Shown here: piece after piece, positions 8,252 through 17,327 of the stretch
Layout of the letters: every line of letters starts with the position of its first letter
Numbering within the stretch: the stretch's first letter is position 1
Source: Acidaminococcus fermentans
Lineage (GTDB): Bacteria > Bacillota > Negativicutes > Acidaminococcales > Acidaminococcaceae
Length of the DNA stretch: 64,000 nucleotides
Direction: 5' to 3'
NCBI RefSeq assembly: GCF_009696675.1
Contig: NZ_VULN01000010.1
Location: forward strand, 1-64,000
Translations under genes and position numbers: made by a program
The notes under the pieces: generated by a model
Told to the model about the DNA's origin: nothing
The model's input: only the letters and a program-made list of their open reading frames with translations
Databases searched by the model: none

Positions 8252-9427
8252 TCAGTACCACCGGGTCATGGGCAGGCTATTGTTGTTCCCTTTGGTCATG
8301 AGCACCTGGTGGATGTCGATGTAGCCAATCTGAAAGGCCGCTGCACAGCCGCACAGGTACAGATCCCACATCCGTACAAAGGAAGGATCCTTCCACCGGG
8401 CCACCTGTTCGTGGACCTTGCAGAAGTTCTTGTACCAGCACAGAAGGGTCCTGCAGTAATGGCGGCGGAGACTTTCCACATCCAGCACCCGGAAATCCGC
8501 ATCATAGGCATGGTGGATCAGTTCCCGAAGGGAAGGCAGGGTGCCCCCCGGGAAGATGTATTTCCGGATCCAGGGATCGGACACCACTTCATCGTGGCCG
8601 GTAATGGTATGGAGCAGGAAGATTCCCCCCTGTTTCAGCAGATGGTTCACTGTTTCCATATAGGTGGAATAGTTGGAACGGCCCACATGTTCCATCATCC
8701 CCACGCTGACCACCCGGTCGAACTGGAGATCCTTGGCCTCCAGGTCCCGGTAGTCCGTCAGTTCGATGGTCACCTGGCCCTCCAGGCCCAGGGCCTTGAT
8801 CCGTTCCTGGCTCTTTTTCCACTGTTCTTTGCTGAGGGTACAGCCATAGCCCTTCACTCCGTACTTTTTGGCCGCCTCCAGCAGCAGGAAGCCCCAGCCG
8901 CAGCCAATGTCCAGCAGGGTCATCCCCGGCTTCAGGTACAGCTTCTGGAGGATGTAGTCCACCTTGTTCCGTTGGGCCTGTTCCAGGGTATCTTTGTCGG
9001 ACTTGAAATAGGCACAGGAATAGCTCATGGTGGGATCCAGCCACAGTTTGTAGAAGTCATTCCCCAGATCGTAGTGGGAGGACACTTCTTTGGCCTGGTC
9101 CTGTTTCTTTTCCGACATGTACAGGATGTTCCGGAGACTGTTCCGGTCCAGGGAGAACCGGTCCGCCTGTTCCAGAAGGGTGCAGAGCATGTGGAACAGG
9201 TCCCCCTTCACTTCGATGTCTCCCCGCATGTAGGCCTCCCCCAGAGCCAGTTCCGTGGACTCCAGCAGGGCCTTTTTGGGAATGTCTTTGTGGATGATCA
9301 GGGTGAATTCCGGCTTCCCCTCACCAATGGTATACTCCTCTCCATGGATCTGGACATTGAAACAGTGCTTGTCAAAATGCCCCAGATAATAAAGGAGAAA
9401 ATGATCCATCATTTTATGAAGCAGCAT
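8252..9427 (-). CDS. cfa: Cyclopropane-fatty-acyl-phospholipid synthase
   Basis: A roughly 391-residue SAM-dependent methyltransferase adding a methylene bridge to unsaturated fatty-acyl chains of membrane phospholipids. The SAM-binding motif is LLDIGCGWG, followed by the family segments YSCAYF, VGMMEHVG and KYIFPGG. I prefer the ATG at 9427 (MLLHKMMDHFLL), which has AAGGGAG upstream. The longer start at 9475 has no ribosome binding site and directly abuts a TATAAT (9478-9483) that is likely this gene's -10 box. Confidence 0.9.
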   Translation of the reverse strand: MLLHKMMDHFLLYYLGHFDKHCFNVQIHGEEYTIGEGKPEFTLIIHKDIPKKALLESTELALGEAYMRGDIEVKGDLFHMLCTLLEQADRFSLDRNSLRNILYMSEKKQDQAKEVSSHYDLGNDFYKLWLDPTMSYSCAYFKSDKDTLEQAQRNKVDYILQKLYLKPGMTLLDIGCGWGFLLLEAAKKYGVKGYGCTLSKEQWKKSQERIKALGLEGQVTIELTDYRDLEAKDLQFDRVVSVGMMEHVGRSNYSTYMETVNHLLKQGGIFLLHTITGHDEVVSDPWIRKYIFPGGTLPSLRELIHHAYDADFRVLDVESLRRHYCRTLLCWYKNFCKVHEQVARWKDPSFVRMWDLYLCGCAAAFQIGYIDIHQVLMTKGNNNSLPMTRWY

Positions 9428-9592
9428 GACAACAGGACTCCCTTCTGCAATATGGAAATATTCATTGTTTACCATATATTATAACACTTTTAAGCGGACA
9501 AGAGACTAAGTGGCTAAGTGGTTAAGTGAAAAGGAACGCTGATAACAATAATATGCGAAAAGGATTGATATAATTTTTCTTTCGTAACCCCA

Positions 9593-9621
9593 TTGACAGT
9601 ATACTGTATCCATGGTATCAT
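9593..9621 (+). promoter_or_regulatory. Promoter of the T-box-controlled transporter
   Basis: TTGACA (9593-9598), 17-base spacer, TATCAT (9616-9621). The spacer start overlaps the palindrome ACAGTATACTGT. Confidence 0.75.
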
Positions 9622-9624
9622 TTC

Positions 9625-9925
9625 ATCCATAGTCAACAAACGCCGAAACGTGATGACGCAGACTAGTACGCCTGAATCCCTGCTCCAGAGAGCTGCCGGT
9701 TGCTGCGAGGCAGTGGATGGGACGGGCCGAACTGCCTGCTGAGCGGCTGGACCGAACCTGCAGTAGGTCCCTCCGGGAACTCCCGTTACAGAGCATGGAT
9801 ATCGCCACCGGCCGTATCCGAGAGCGCGTCCCCAGGACGAAACAGAGTGGTACCGCGGAAGGATCCAACGCCTTTCGTCTCTTTGCTGCCAATGCAGAGA
9901 GACGGAAGGCGTTTTCGTTTCTCTG
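9625..9925 (+). ncRNA. T-box leader of the amino-acid transporter gene
   Basis: The canonical T-box AGAGTGGTACCGCGG (9844-9858) precedes a strong terminator hairpin (AACGCCTTTCGTCTC paired with GAGACGGAAGGCGTT, 9868-9914) and a T-rich run. About 200 bases of stem I-like sequence with AGAGAGCTG and GGTTGCTGCGA distal-loop elements lie upstream. It fills the 480-base gap between cfa and the transporter. A CTG or TGC triplet in CCGAACTGCC is a possible specifier, but I cannot assign the amino acid. Confidence 0.88.
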
Positions 9926-9954
9926 GAAACTGTCATTCCAAGGAGGAAACAATC

Positions 9955-11178
9955 ATGATCAACGGAACATCTGCCATCAAAGGGGCCTCCCTCTCCCTGT
10001 GCTTTTCGGTGGGAGCGGTGCTGTTCAGCTCTCATGCGGGAGGCGGATTCGCCACCGGCAACCAGGAAAACGTCTACTTCATCAGCCTGGGCTGGCTGGG
10101 CCCCATTACCGCCATTGTAACCATGCTCCTGTTCACCCTCACCATCAAAGAGGCCATGAACATGTACAACAGCCGGCACCTCACCAGCTACCGGCAGCTT
10201 TTCCAGAATCTGTACCGGCCGGTACCCGGCATTGAATTCCTTTTTGAAGGGTTCTTCTACATCATGGTGCTCATGGCCGTATCCGCCACCATTTCCGGGG
10301 CCGCCTCCGCCCTGGCCGCCCAGACGGGCCTCAACTACTATACCGGCATCGGTGTGGTGGGCGCCGTAATCTTTGTACTGACCATTTTCGGGGCTGACCT
10401 GGTCCGCCGGGCCACCACCTACATGGGCATTGCCATCCTGGCCATGGCCATTACCATTTTCTCCGTGGGCATCGCCATGGGCGGCCAGGTGGAAGGCACC
10501 CGGTTCTTCCTGGATGCCATGGCCCAGGATTTTGCCGTTAACGGCTTGGCCAAACTGCCCACCGCCATTCTCCACGCTTTCACCTATTCCGGTTTCCAGT
10601 GCGTGGTGATCCCCACCATGATCGTGGTGGGCACTCCCCTGGTGACCCGGAAGAACTGTGCAGATTCCATGTGGATGTCCTTTGCCATGAACGCCACCGC
10701 CCTCACCATGGCCGTGTGCATGCTCCTGGGCTGGACCGGGGTCTACGGCAGGACGCCCCTGCCCACTCTCATGAGCCTGAAAGCCATGGGCATGCCCTGG
10801 CTGACCCTTCTCTATTCCGTAACCCTCATGCTCTGCCTGATCTCCACCGGGGTGACCACGGTGTTCGGATTCACCGCCCGTTTCTCTGAAATGGACTGCC
10901 TGAAAAAGATCACCGGCAGCGCCGTAAAGCGGTCCGCTCTGGTGACCCTGTTCATTATCTGCCTGTCCATGACGGTTTCCATGGTGGGTCTGACCAACAT
11001 CATCAAATACGGGTATGGCTACTGCGGCTACCTGGCCATTGCCATCATCATCGTCCCCTTCCTGACCATCGGCCGGGCCAAAAACAAGCGCTACGCCGCT
11101 GACCAGGAATACCGGGAACGGATCGACGCCATGAACCAGTATCCGGGAATGGAAGAAGCGGAAGTGGAGGAAGCATAA
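9955..11178 (+). CDS. YkvI-like integral membrane amino-acid transporter
   Basis: A 407-residue membrane protein with about eleven hydrophobic segments and a broken first helix (SSHAGGGFATGNQENVYF) like those of sodium-coupled LeuT-fold carriers. It resembles the YkvI family of putative branched-chain or other amino-acid permeases. Start is ATG at 9955 with AAGGAGGAAAC before it. Control by a T-box shows that it answers to starvation for one amino acid, which supports import of that amino acid or a precursor. A convergent histidine phosphatase gene follows the shared terminator. Confidence 0.75.
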   Translation: MINGTSAIKGASLSLCFSVGAVLFSSHAGGGFATGNQENVYFISLGWLGPITAIVTMLLFTLTIKEAMNMYNSRHLTSYRQLFQNLYRPVPGIEFLFEGFFYIMVLMAVSATISGAASALAAQTGLNYYTGIGVVGAVIFVLTIFGADLVRRATTYMGIAILAMAITIFSVGIAMGGQVEGTRFFLDAMAQDFAVNGLAKLPTAILHAFTYSGFQCVVIPTMIVVGTPLVTRKNCADSMWMSFAMNATALTMAVCMLLGWTGVYGRTPLPTLMSLKAMGMPWLTLLYSVTLMLCLISTGVTTVFGFTARFSEMDCLKKITGSAVKRSALVTLFIICLSMTVSMVGLTNIIKYGYGYCGYLAIAIIIVPFLTIGRAKNKRYAADQEYRERIDAMNQYPGMEEAEVEEA

Positions 11179-11183
11179 AAAAA

Positions 11184-11230
11184 AGGAGATGTTGCACGCA
11201 TATTTTTCACGTGCAACATCTCCTTTTTTA
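11184..11230. terminator. Bidirectional terminator
   Basis: AGGAGATGTTGCACG pairs with CGTGCAACATCTCCT around a short loop, with A and T runs on either side. It serves the transporter (+) and the convergent phosphatase gene (-), whose stop codon overlaps it. Confidence 0.88.
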
Positions 11231-11887
11231 TGCCCCAAAGGGGAAGTTGAAAATCCCTACAGGTCCTTTTTTCCACTGGTACGAGGTGTCGTTCAGGGCG
11301 AATACCGCATGCTCTCCCCACTTGTTCATGCCCAGCACTGTCACCGAAGCGGGCCGGATGTCGAAGGATATCTGTTTTTCCGCCACTTCTTCGATGCTCA
11401 GCCCCAGCCAGGCAAACAGGATGTTCTGGATGGTTCCCTTGTGGGACACGATGATCAGGTCCCGGCCTTCCTTTTCCAGTTCCCGGAACCCCTGAATGGT
11501 CCGTTCATAGAAGGTCCGCCGGGTCTCTCCTCCGTCATAGTTCACATGATCCAGCTCCCGGCCGGTTTCCGGCGGGTGGTAAAAGGCCAGGGCCTCTTTT
11601 TTGTTCAGCCCCGCTGCCTTTCCGTTGTTCTTTTCCCGGAGGAAGGAAAAACATTCCACCGGTTCTGCTCCCAGCTTCCGGGCAATGATTTCCGCTCCCG
11701 TCCGGGCCCGCTGCAGGTCGCTGGATACGATCCGGGGCAGGCTGCGGCCGGAAAAGTCCCAGGCCAGGCAGTCCGCCAGCTGCTGGAACTGCTTCTGTCC
11801 CAGCACTGTGAGAGCCGAATCCGTCCAGCCCCCGGTCAGTTCCTTCACATGATGATCCGCTTCCCCGTGCCGAATCAGTAAAATCAT
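11228..11887 (-). CDS. Histidine phosphatase family protein
   Basis: A 219-residue protein of the phosphoglycerate mutase/acid phosphatase superfamily. LIRHGEADHH (residues 4-13) carries the phosphohistidine and its Arg; VSSDLQRARTGAEII gives the second Arg, and IVSHKGTIQNI the second catalytic His. It fits small-molecule phosphatases such as CobC/GpmB-type enzymes; the substrate is not determinable. It is followed by the convergent terminator and preceded by the ylmH cluster. Confidence 0.8.
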   Translation of the reverse strand: MILLIRHGEADHHVKELTGGWTDSALTVLGQKQFQQLADCLAWDFSGRSLPRIVSSDLQRARTGAEIIARKLGAEPVECFSFLREKNNGKAAGLNKKEALAFYHPPETGRELDHVNYDGGETRRTFYERTIQGFRELEKEGRDLIIVSHKGTIQNILFAWLGLSIEEVAEKQISFDIRPASVTVLGMNKWGEHAVFALNDTSYQWKKGPVGIFNFPFGA

Positions 11888-11901
11888 AATGACATCCTTC
11901 C

Positions 11902-12699
11902 TTAGATGTACCGTTTCAGGGTAATGGCATACCGTCCCTTTTTGGTGGTCCCCCGGACTTCCGCCAGTTCCACCCGGCCCCGGGACCGGAAGGAGATCAC
12001 ATCCCCCTCCTTCACCGTCTGGGAAGGACTTTTGGCGTCCTGCCAGTTCAGCTTCACGTTCTGGCCCTTGATCTCATCCGCCATCCGGCTCCGGGATACC
12101 CCATAGCCGCTGGCCGCCACCGCATCCAGCCGCAGGGCCGCCACCGTGGCGGAAATCAGTTTGATCTTCTGTTCCTTTTCCTTCAGGTCCGTCAGGGGGA
12201 TTTCTTTCACTTCCACCGTGGCTGCCCCGATTTTGGTCAGGTTGCTCAGGATGAAATCCACCATGGGGGTATCCACCACCAGCTGGGCCCCCTCGTCGAT
12301 GAACACAATATCCCCCAGGATTTCCCGTTTGCAGCCCAGGCCCATGAAGGCTCCCAGCACATCCCGGTGGCCGATGTCATAATACCGTTTGTCCCAGAGG
12401 ATTTCCAGGGCCGTAATGGCAAAATCAGGCTGGCCGTAGAATTCGTCCGCAATGAAGGCCACCTTCTGCCGTTCGGCATTCTGGAAGCCTCCGTTCATTT
12501 CATACCGTACCTGGGGATAGTTGGCGGCAACGATTTCCGCCACATTCTGGCCGTGGGGATCCAGGAACCCGGATACCCTGGCCCGCCGGCTTTTCCGGGC
12601 CCCTTCCGCCAGATCCAGCAGCTGGGCTGCCAGTTCCGCATCCCCGCTGGCCTTGAAATACCGTAATACTGTTTCCCGTTGTTGTGTGGTGTTTGCCAT
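11902..12699 (-). CDS. ylmH: YlmH-family RNA-binding protein (S4 domain)
   Basis: A 265-residue protein with the YlmH N-terminal and central domains and a C-terminal S4 RNA-binding domain (about residues 185-250: VAASGYGVSRSRMADEIKGQ). YlmH homologues sit beside the division cluster in Firmicutes, and recent work links them to rescue of stalled ribosomes. It starts one base after the proC stop, so translation is likely coupled. Confidence 0.85.
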   Translation of the reverse strand: MANTTQQRETVLRYFKASGDAELAAQLLDLAEGARKSRRARVSGFLDPHGQNVAEIVAANYPQVRYEMNGGFQNAERQKVAFIADEFYGQPDFAITALEILWDKRYYDIGHRDVLGAFMGLGCKREILGDIVFIDEGAQLVVDTPMVDFILSNLTKIGAATVEVKEIPLTDLKEKEQKIKLISATVAALRLDAVAASGYGVSRSRMADEIKGQNVKLNWQDAKSPSQTVKEGDVISFRSRGRVELAEVRGTTKKGRYAITLKRYI

Positions 12700-12700
12700 G

Positions 12701-13522
12701 TTATTTCTTCAATGCGGCACTCCGGTCCAGGACCGCCTGCACCGCATCGTAAAACGCTCCTCTCACTCCGTGGTTTTCCAGGGCCTTGATCCCTGCAATG
12801 GTAGTGCCTCCGGGGCTGGTCACCTGGTCCCGGAGCTGGGCAGGATGGAGCCCGGTCTTCAGGCCCATGACGCCGCTGCCGGCCATGGTCTGGGCCGCCA
12901 GTTTGATGGCAAGTGCCCGGGGCAGGCCAGCCATGACACCGGCATCTGCCAGGGCATCCATGACCACAAAGAAATACCCGGGGCCGCAGCCGCTGATGGC
13001 GGTAATGGCTTCCATGGCCTTTTCGTCCACCCGGACCGTTTCCCCACAGGACTGGAAAATGGCTTCCGCAGCGTCCATCACTTCTGGAGCCACCTTTCCG
13101 TCCGCCGTCAGGGCCGTCATCCCCATCCCTACAGACAGAGGGGTGTTGGGCATGGAACGGATTACAGGATGGCCGGGCACCAGGGCGTGGAGCATGGCCA
13201 GGTCATAGCTGCCCATAATGGACAGGATAGTGGCCTTCTCCGGCAGGGCTGCCACCAGGTCAGCAGTTACCGCTTCTTTGGCCATCTGGGGCTTCACCGC
13301 CAAAATCACCAGATCCGCATCTGCAGCCGCGGCACTGTTGTCCCCGGTAACCGGGATCCCGTAGGTTTCTTTCAGATAAGCCTGCCGTTTGGCAGTGGGC
13401 ACAGCAGCGGTCACCTGTTCCTTCCGGACCAGGCCTCCCTGGAGGATGCCCTTCAGGATGGCTTCCCCCATAGCGCCGCAGCCGATGAAAGTGATTTTAC
13501 TGATACCGTTTATCGTTGCCAT
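12701..13522 (-). CDS. proC: Pyrroline-5-carboxylate reductase
   Basis: A 273-residue enzyme reducing pyrroline-5-carboxylate to proline with NAD(P)H. N-terminal Rossmann motif ITFIGCGAMGEAI; C-terminal signature LRDQVTSPGGTTIAGIKALE. It overlaps the end of sepF by 13 bases, a placement seen in many Firmicutes division clusters. Confidence 0.93.
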   Translation of the reverse strand: MATINGISKITFIGCGAMGEAILKGILQGGLVRKEQVTAAVPTAKRQAYLKETYGIPVTGDNSAAAADADLVILAVKPQMAKEAVTADLVAALPEKATILSIMGSYDLAMLHALVPGHPVIRSMPNTPLSVGMGMTALTADGKVAPEVMDAAEAIFQSCGETVRVDEKAMEAITAISGCGPGYFFVVMDALADAGVMAGLPRALAIKLAAQTMAGSGVMGLKTGLHPAQLRDQVTSPGGTTIAGIKALENHGVRGAFYDAVQAVLDRSAALKK

Positions 13523-14115
13523 GGATCATTGCTCCCTTCCGATCCAAAATTGGTGTTTTCCGTGTCGATATCCACATTGGGAGGCGCGCATACCAGCAGA
13601 TTCCGGCCGATTTTCCGCAGGGTCCCGTCCAACGCATAGATGGTGCCGCTGATAAAGTCGATGATCCGTTTCCGCACGTCCGCATCCGTATCCTCGAAAT
13701 TGATCACCACCGGCTGGTTCTTGCACAGGTAGTCCGCCATTTTCTGGGAATCATTGAAGTCGATGGGTTCGATGACCACCACGCTCACCGGATTCCGGTT
13801 CACCGGCATGGACAGCACCTTGTCCCCGGTCCGGCTGGAAGACGTTTCCTCCCGGGAAGAGTCCGCCGTGCTGTCGTAGTCCTTGTCGAACACTTTGTCG
13901 TAAGGTTTTTCATAGGTCTTTTCGTAGGGTCTGTCATATTTGTCGTACTCCCGGTCGGAACTTTTGTCCCGCCAGGTGCCTGCCGAGCCGCTGCCGAACA
14001 TGGGGACCACTTTCCCCTCATCCTGCTGCTGGGTTTCCATGGTTTCGTCCGTTTCCTGCTTGTCTTCTCCGTTGACCAGGCCAAAATATTCCAAGAGCTT
14101 GCTGATTTTTTTCAT
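13510..14115 (-). CDS. sepF: Cell division protein SepF
   Basis: About 201 residues. The N-terminus MKKISKLLEYFGL is the amphipathic membrane-binding helix, followed by a low-complexity linker rich in Asp, Lys and Tyr (repeated DRPYEKTYEKPYDK-like segments), and the C-terminal SepF domain (VVVIEPIDFNDSQKMADYL to VCAPPNVDID). SepF tethers and bundles FtsZ. The ATG at 14115 has GGTGG five bases upstream; the ATG four codons earlier lacks a site. The linker is longer and more repetitive than usual. Confidence 0.92.
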   Translation of the reverse strand: MKKISKLLEYFGLVNGEDKQETDETMETQQQDEGKVVPMFGSGSAGTWRDKSSDREYDKYDRPYEKTYEKPYDKVFDKDYDSTADSSREETSSSRTGDKVLSMPVNRNPVSVVVIEPIDFNDSQKMADYLCKNQPVVINFEDTDADVRKRIIDFISGTIYALDGTLRKIGRNLLVCAPPNVDIDTENTNFGSEGSNDPWQR

Positions 14116-14133
14116 ACGATCCACCATTTCTGT

Positions 14134-14838
14134 TTAAAATTTTAAAGAGTAGTCCCTGGCTCCAAAGAGAGCGGAACCCACCCGTACTTCGTTGGCCCCT
14201 TCTTCCACGGCGATCCAGTAGTCGTGGGTCATGCCCATGGACAGGATATCCACCGGAGAATCCGGCAGGGCATCCTTCAGGAACAGGAAATCCCGGTAAC
14301 CGGCAGCAAACACCGGACGGGTCTCTTCCACCTGGTCCGTGGCCTGGGCGATCACCATGACCCCCCGGATCCGGATGTGAGGGTAATTCTTCAGTTCCGG
14401 CACCGCCGCCCGGAAATCTTCCGGAGCAAAGCCGCTTTTCTGTTCTTCTCCCGCTTCGTTGATCTGGAGCAGCACATCCTGGATCTTGTCCAGTTCCGCC
14501 GCCGCTTTTTCCAGATGGTTCAGCAGCTTCAGGCTGTCCACGCTTTCAATGAGGCAGAAATGCTCCACCGCGTGTTTGGCCTTGTTGGTCTGGAGATGGC
14601 CGATCAGGTGCCAGTTGCCTCCCGGCGGCAGCACCGCCTGTTTGTGCATGGCTTCCTGGACCCGGTTTTCCCCAATCTCCGTAAGACCGGCTGCCAGAGT
14701 TTCCGTGACGATTTCCGCCGGATGGTTCTTGGTCACCGCCAGGATGGTCACTTTGTCCCCGGTGGCCTTGGGTTCTGTCCGCTTGCCCAGGGCTTCCTGG
14801 ATCCTGGCTTCCACGGCCGCAATATTATCCTTCAACAT
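14134..14838 (-). CDS. YggS-family pyridoxal phosphate-binding protein
   Basis: A 234-residue PLP homeostasis protein. The PLP lysine lies in TILAVTKNHPAE (about residue 35), with the conserved GENRVQE, HLIGHLQTNKAKH and MGMTHDYWIAVEEGANEVRVGSALFG segments. It buffers PLP and has no known enzymatic activity. Start ATG 14838 with AGGAG twelve bases upstream. It sits between sepF and the laccase-domain gene, the usual order in Firmicutes. Confidence 0.92.
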   Translation of the reverse strand: MLKDNIAAVEARIQEALGKRTEPKATGDKVTILAVTKNHPAEIVTETLAAGLTEIGENRVQEAMHKQAVLPPGGNWHLIGHLQTNKAKHAVEHFCLIESVDSLKLLNHLEKAAAELDKIQDVLLQINEAGEEQKSGFAPEDFRAAVPELKNYPHIRIRGVMVIAQATDQVEETRPVFAAGYRDFLFLKDALPDSPVDILSMGMTHDYWIAVEEGANEVRVGSALFGARDYSLKF

Positions 14839-14855
14839 GGGTATCCCCATCTCCT

Positions 14856-15659
14856 TTATTTTCGATAGATCACCGCATACAGGCGGCCTGTTTTCCCCTT
14901 TTCCGCCCGGTAGGAGAAGAACCGGTCCTTGTGACAGCTGGTGCAGCAGTCCGCCCGGTAAATCTGTTCCCGGGGCACCCCTGCTTCCAGCAGTTCCAGG
15001 GTGTTCAGCTGCCACAGATCCAGCATGTAGTGGCCGGGTCCGTGAGGGGTCAGGCAGGAGGGATATTCCGCCGCCCGGTCCGCCACTTCCTGGCCCACTT
15101 CATAGCAGCAGGGACCGATGGAAGGGCCGATGCCCGCCACCACATCCCCAGGCTCTGTGCCAAAGGCTTCTTTCATCACATTCAGGGCATGGGGGACGAT
15201 TTTCCCTACACTGCCCCGCCAACCGCCGTGGACGGCTCCCACCGCCCCGGTCCGGGTATCCGCCAGCAAAATGGGCACACAGTCCGCATAGGAAATCAAC
15301 AGAGGCAGCCGGTGACAGTCCGTGACCATCCCGTCGGTTTCCGGGATGGCATCAGCCAGAGTCAGGGTGCCTTTCCCTGCATCCTGTTCCGTCACCACCG
15401 CCACATGGGTGCTGTGGACCTGCTGACAGGCCACTGCCCGTTCCAGGGGAAAATCCAGGGCCGCCGCCATTTTCTGCCGGTTGGCCAGTACCTTCTCCCG
15501 GTCATCTCCCACGTTGTAACTCAGGTTCAGTCCACCTGGGAACAGGGAACTGCAGCCCCCTGTCCGGCAAAGGAATCCGTGGACCACACCCCACTGTTTC
15601 CAGGCAGGAAAACAGCCCCATTCCACACCTTTCGCTTCTGCAAAGGCAAAATCAGCCAT
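14856..15659 (-). CDS. pgeF: Laccase-domain (YlmD/PgeF) protein
   Basis: About 267 residues. SYADCVPILLADTRTG and VHGGWRGSVGKIV are the family signatures, with the metal-binding His and Cys, and GPSIGPCCYEVG lies near the C-terminus. Members act as peptidoglycan-editing factor or purine nucleoside phosphorylase/adenosine deaminase; the exact role here is open. The ATG at 15659 follows GAGGTGGG; the longer frame has no such site. Confidence 0.87.
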   Translation of the reverse strand: MADFAFAEAKGVEWGCFPAWKQWGVVHGFLCRTGGCSSLFPGGLNLSYNVGDDREKVLANRQKMAAALDFPLERAVACQQVHSTHVAVVTEQDAGKGTLTLADAIPETDGMVTDCHRLPLLISYADCVPILLADTRTGAVGAVHGGWRGSVGKIVPHALNVMKEAFGTEPGDVVAGIGPSIGPCCYEVGQEVADRAAEYPSCLTPHGPGHYMLDLWQLNTLELLEAGVPREQIYRADCCTSCHKDRFFSYRAEKGKTGRLYAVIYRK

Positions 15660-15760
15660 CTTTCCCACCTCATTGGTCAAATTTTTCCTGCACAGCAGGA
15701 AACCCTGGAAAGAACTTCCAGCAACCCTCATTGTACTGTTTTTTTACTGGTTTGTAAACG

Positions 15761-17233
15761 TTAAAGCACAGCTTCCATCCTTTGGATCATGGTTTCCAGG
15801 ACTTTCAGCCGGGCAAACAGTTTATTGTTGGCTTCCACCACAGTCCAGGGTGCGCCTTTGGTATCGGTCCGATAGAGCATTTCGTTCACCGCATCCACAT
15901 AGGCATCCCATTTGTCCCGGTTCCGCCAGTCTTCCGGGGTGATCTTCCAGGTTTTGTTGGGGTCGTTCTCTCGGGCCTGGAACCGTTTCAGCTGTTCTTC
16001 CGAATCGATCTGCATCCAGAACTTCTGGACGATGATCCCCTGCTTCACCCACTGGGCTTCCATATCGTTGATTTCTTCATAAGCCCGGCGCCATTCGCTG
16101 ATTTTGGCAAAGCCTTCCACCCGTTCCACCAACACCCGGCCGTACCAGGTCCGGTCGAAAATGGCAATTTCTCCCGGAGCCGGCAGTCTGGTCCAGAACC
16201 GCCAGAGATAATGGAACTGCTTTTCCCATTCGTTGGGTGCACTCACCGGGTTCACCCGGTAGCCCAGAGGGTCGAAGGATTCGGACAGCCGTTTGATGGC
16301 GCCCCCTTTGCCCCCGGCATCCTGGCCTTCAAAGGCCACAATGGTACTGATTTTCCGTTTGGCCAGTTCAAACTGGAGTTCCCCCAGCCGTTTCTGGTAT
16401 TTTTTCAGCTTTTTGCTGTATTCTTCCTGTTCCATGGGCTGGTAGGGCGTGTACCCGGACAGGATATCCGGAATGGTCAGTTCCCTGGCCGGGCCTTTTT
16501 CCGGATCCACCGGACGCTCCCGGTCCTTCAGGGCTTCTTCCAGGGCGGTGATCAGCACCCGGAAGACCGCTTCCGTACCGGTCCGTTTGTCTTCCATGGG
16601 GACGATGTGCCAGGGGGCCAGATCCGTATTGGTGGCCGCCAGCATGTCTTCGTACACATCCCGGTATTTGTCGTAGTCGACTCCTTCGATGCCTCCCGGT
16701 GCCAGTTTTTCCCACCGGCTGCCCATGGTTTCCTGGCCCTTTTCCATGTTTTCCTTCTGTTTTTTCTTGGAAATGTGGGTGAAGATCTTCACCAGCACAT
16801 AGCCCCCCTGGACCAGTTCCTTTTCGAAACTGTTGATTTCGTCAAAACTTACATTGTACCATTCGGAAGCCTCGTCCGGATCCCCCACTGCATGTTCGTT
16901 CCGCAGGAAATACCAGGCCCGGTGATGGATGCAGATCTGCCCGGCCGGTGGCAGCTCCTTCCAGAACTGGAGGAAGAACGGGCTCTCCTTCTGTTTTTCC
17001 GTGGTCTTGGAGGCAGAATACACCCGGAACCCCCGGGGGTCCAGGGCATGGATCACCTTGCTGATCAGCTGGCTCCGCCAGGAGGCCCGGAACCCTTCAA
17101 ACAGCACGATCACCGGGATCTTGGCATCCCGGACTGTCCGCTGGAGGAATCCCAGACGGTTTTCTTCCTCTGCTATTTTTTCTGCGTATGCTTCTTTGGA
17201 AATTTTCGTTTTCAGATCGATTTTGTCCAGCAT
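15761..17233 (-). CDS. pap: Polyphosphate:AMP phosphotransferase-like double PPK2 protein
   Basis: A 490-residue protein with two PPK2 domains. The C-terminal domain has an intact Walker A loop (FEGQDAGGKGGAIKR, about residue 300) and the lid/Walker B segment FDRTWYGRVLVERVEGF. The N-terminal domain keeps the fold but has a degenerate loop (FEGFRASWRSQL), as is usual in two-domain class II PPK2 enzymes that make ADP from AMP with polyphosphate. Start ATG 17233 after AGAAGGGG. The hgdH terminator precedes it. Confidence 0.85.
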   Translation of the reverse strand: MLDKIDLKTKISKEAYAEKIAEEENRLGFLQRTVRDAKIPVIVLFEGFRASWRSQLISKVIHALDPRGFRVYSASKTTEKQKESPFFLQFWKELPPAGQICIHHRAWYFLRNEHAVGDPDEASEWYNVSFDEINSFEKELVQGGYVLVKIFTHISKKKQKENMEKGQETMGSRWEKLAPGGIEGVDYDKYRDVYEDMLAATNTDLAPWHIVPMEDKRTGTEAVFRVLITALEEALKDRERPVDPEKGPARELTIPDILSGYTPYQPMEQEEYSKKLKKYQKRLGELQFELAKRKISTIVAFEGQDAGGKGGAIKRLSESFDPLGYRVNPVSAPNEWEKQFHYLWRFWTRLPAPGEIAIFDRTWYGRVLVERVEGFAKISEWRRAYEEINDMEAQWVKQGIIVQKFWMQIDSEEQLKRFQARENDPNKTWKITPEDWRNRDKWDAYVDAVNEMLYRTDTKGAPWTVVEANNKLFARLKVLETMIQRMEAVL

Positions 17234-17277
17234 AGGGACCCCTTCTTTCCCGAAATTCCATATTTCCCTTATTATAA

Positions 17278-17312
17278 CACGAAAAGGGTGCTGCAACAGA
17301 TTGCAGCACCCT
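17278..17312 (-). terminator. hgdH terminator
   Basis: GGGTGCTGCAA (17286-17296) pairs with TTGCAGCACCC (17301-17311); on the minus strand it is followed by TTTTC. A TATAAT just downstream may start pap transcription. Confidence 0.8.
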
Positions 17313-17327
17313 TGGGAAGAAGCAAAA

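Noticed and set aside
15761-17233. Degenerate N-terminal Walker loop in the polyphosphate enzyme as a defect
   Set aside because: Two-domain PPK2 enzymes normally have one domain with a degenerate loop.
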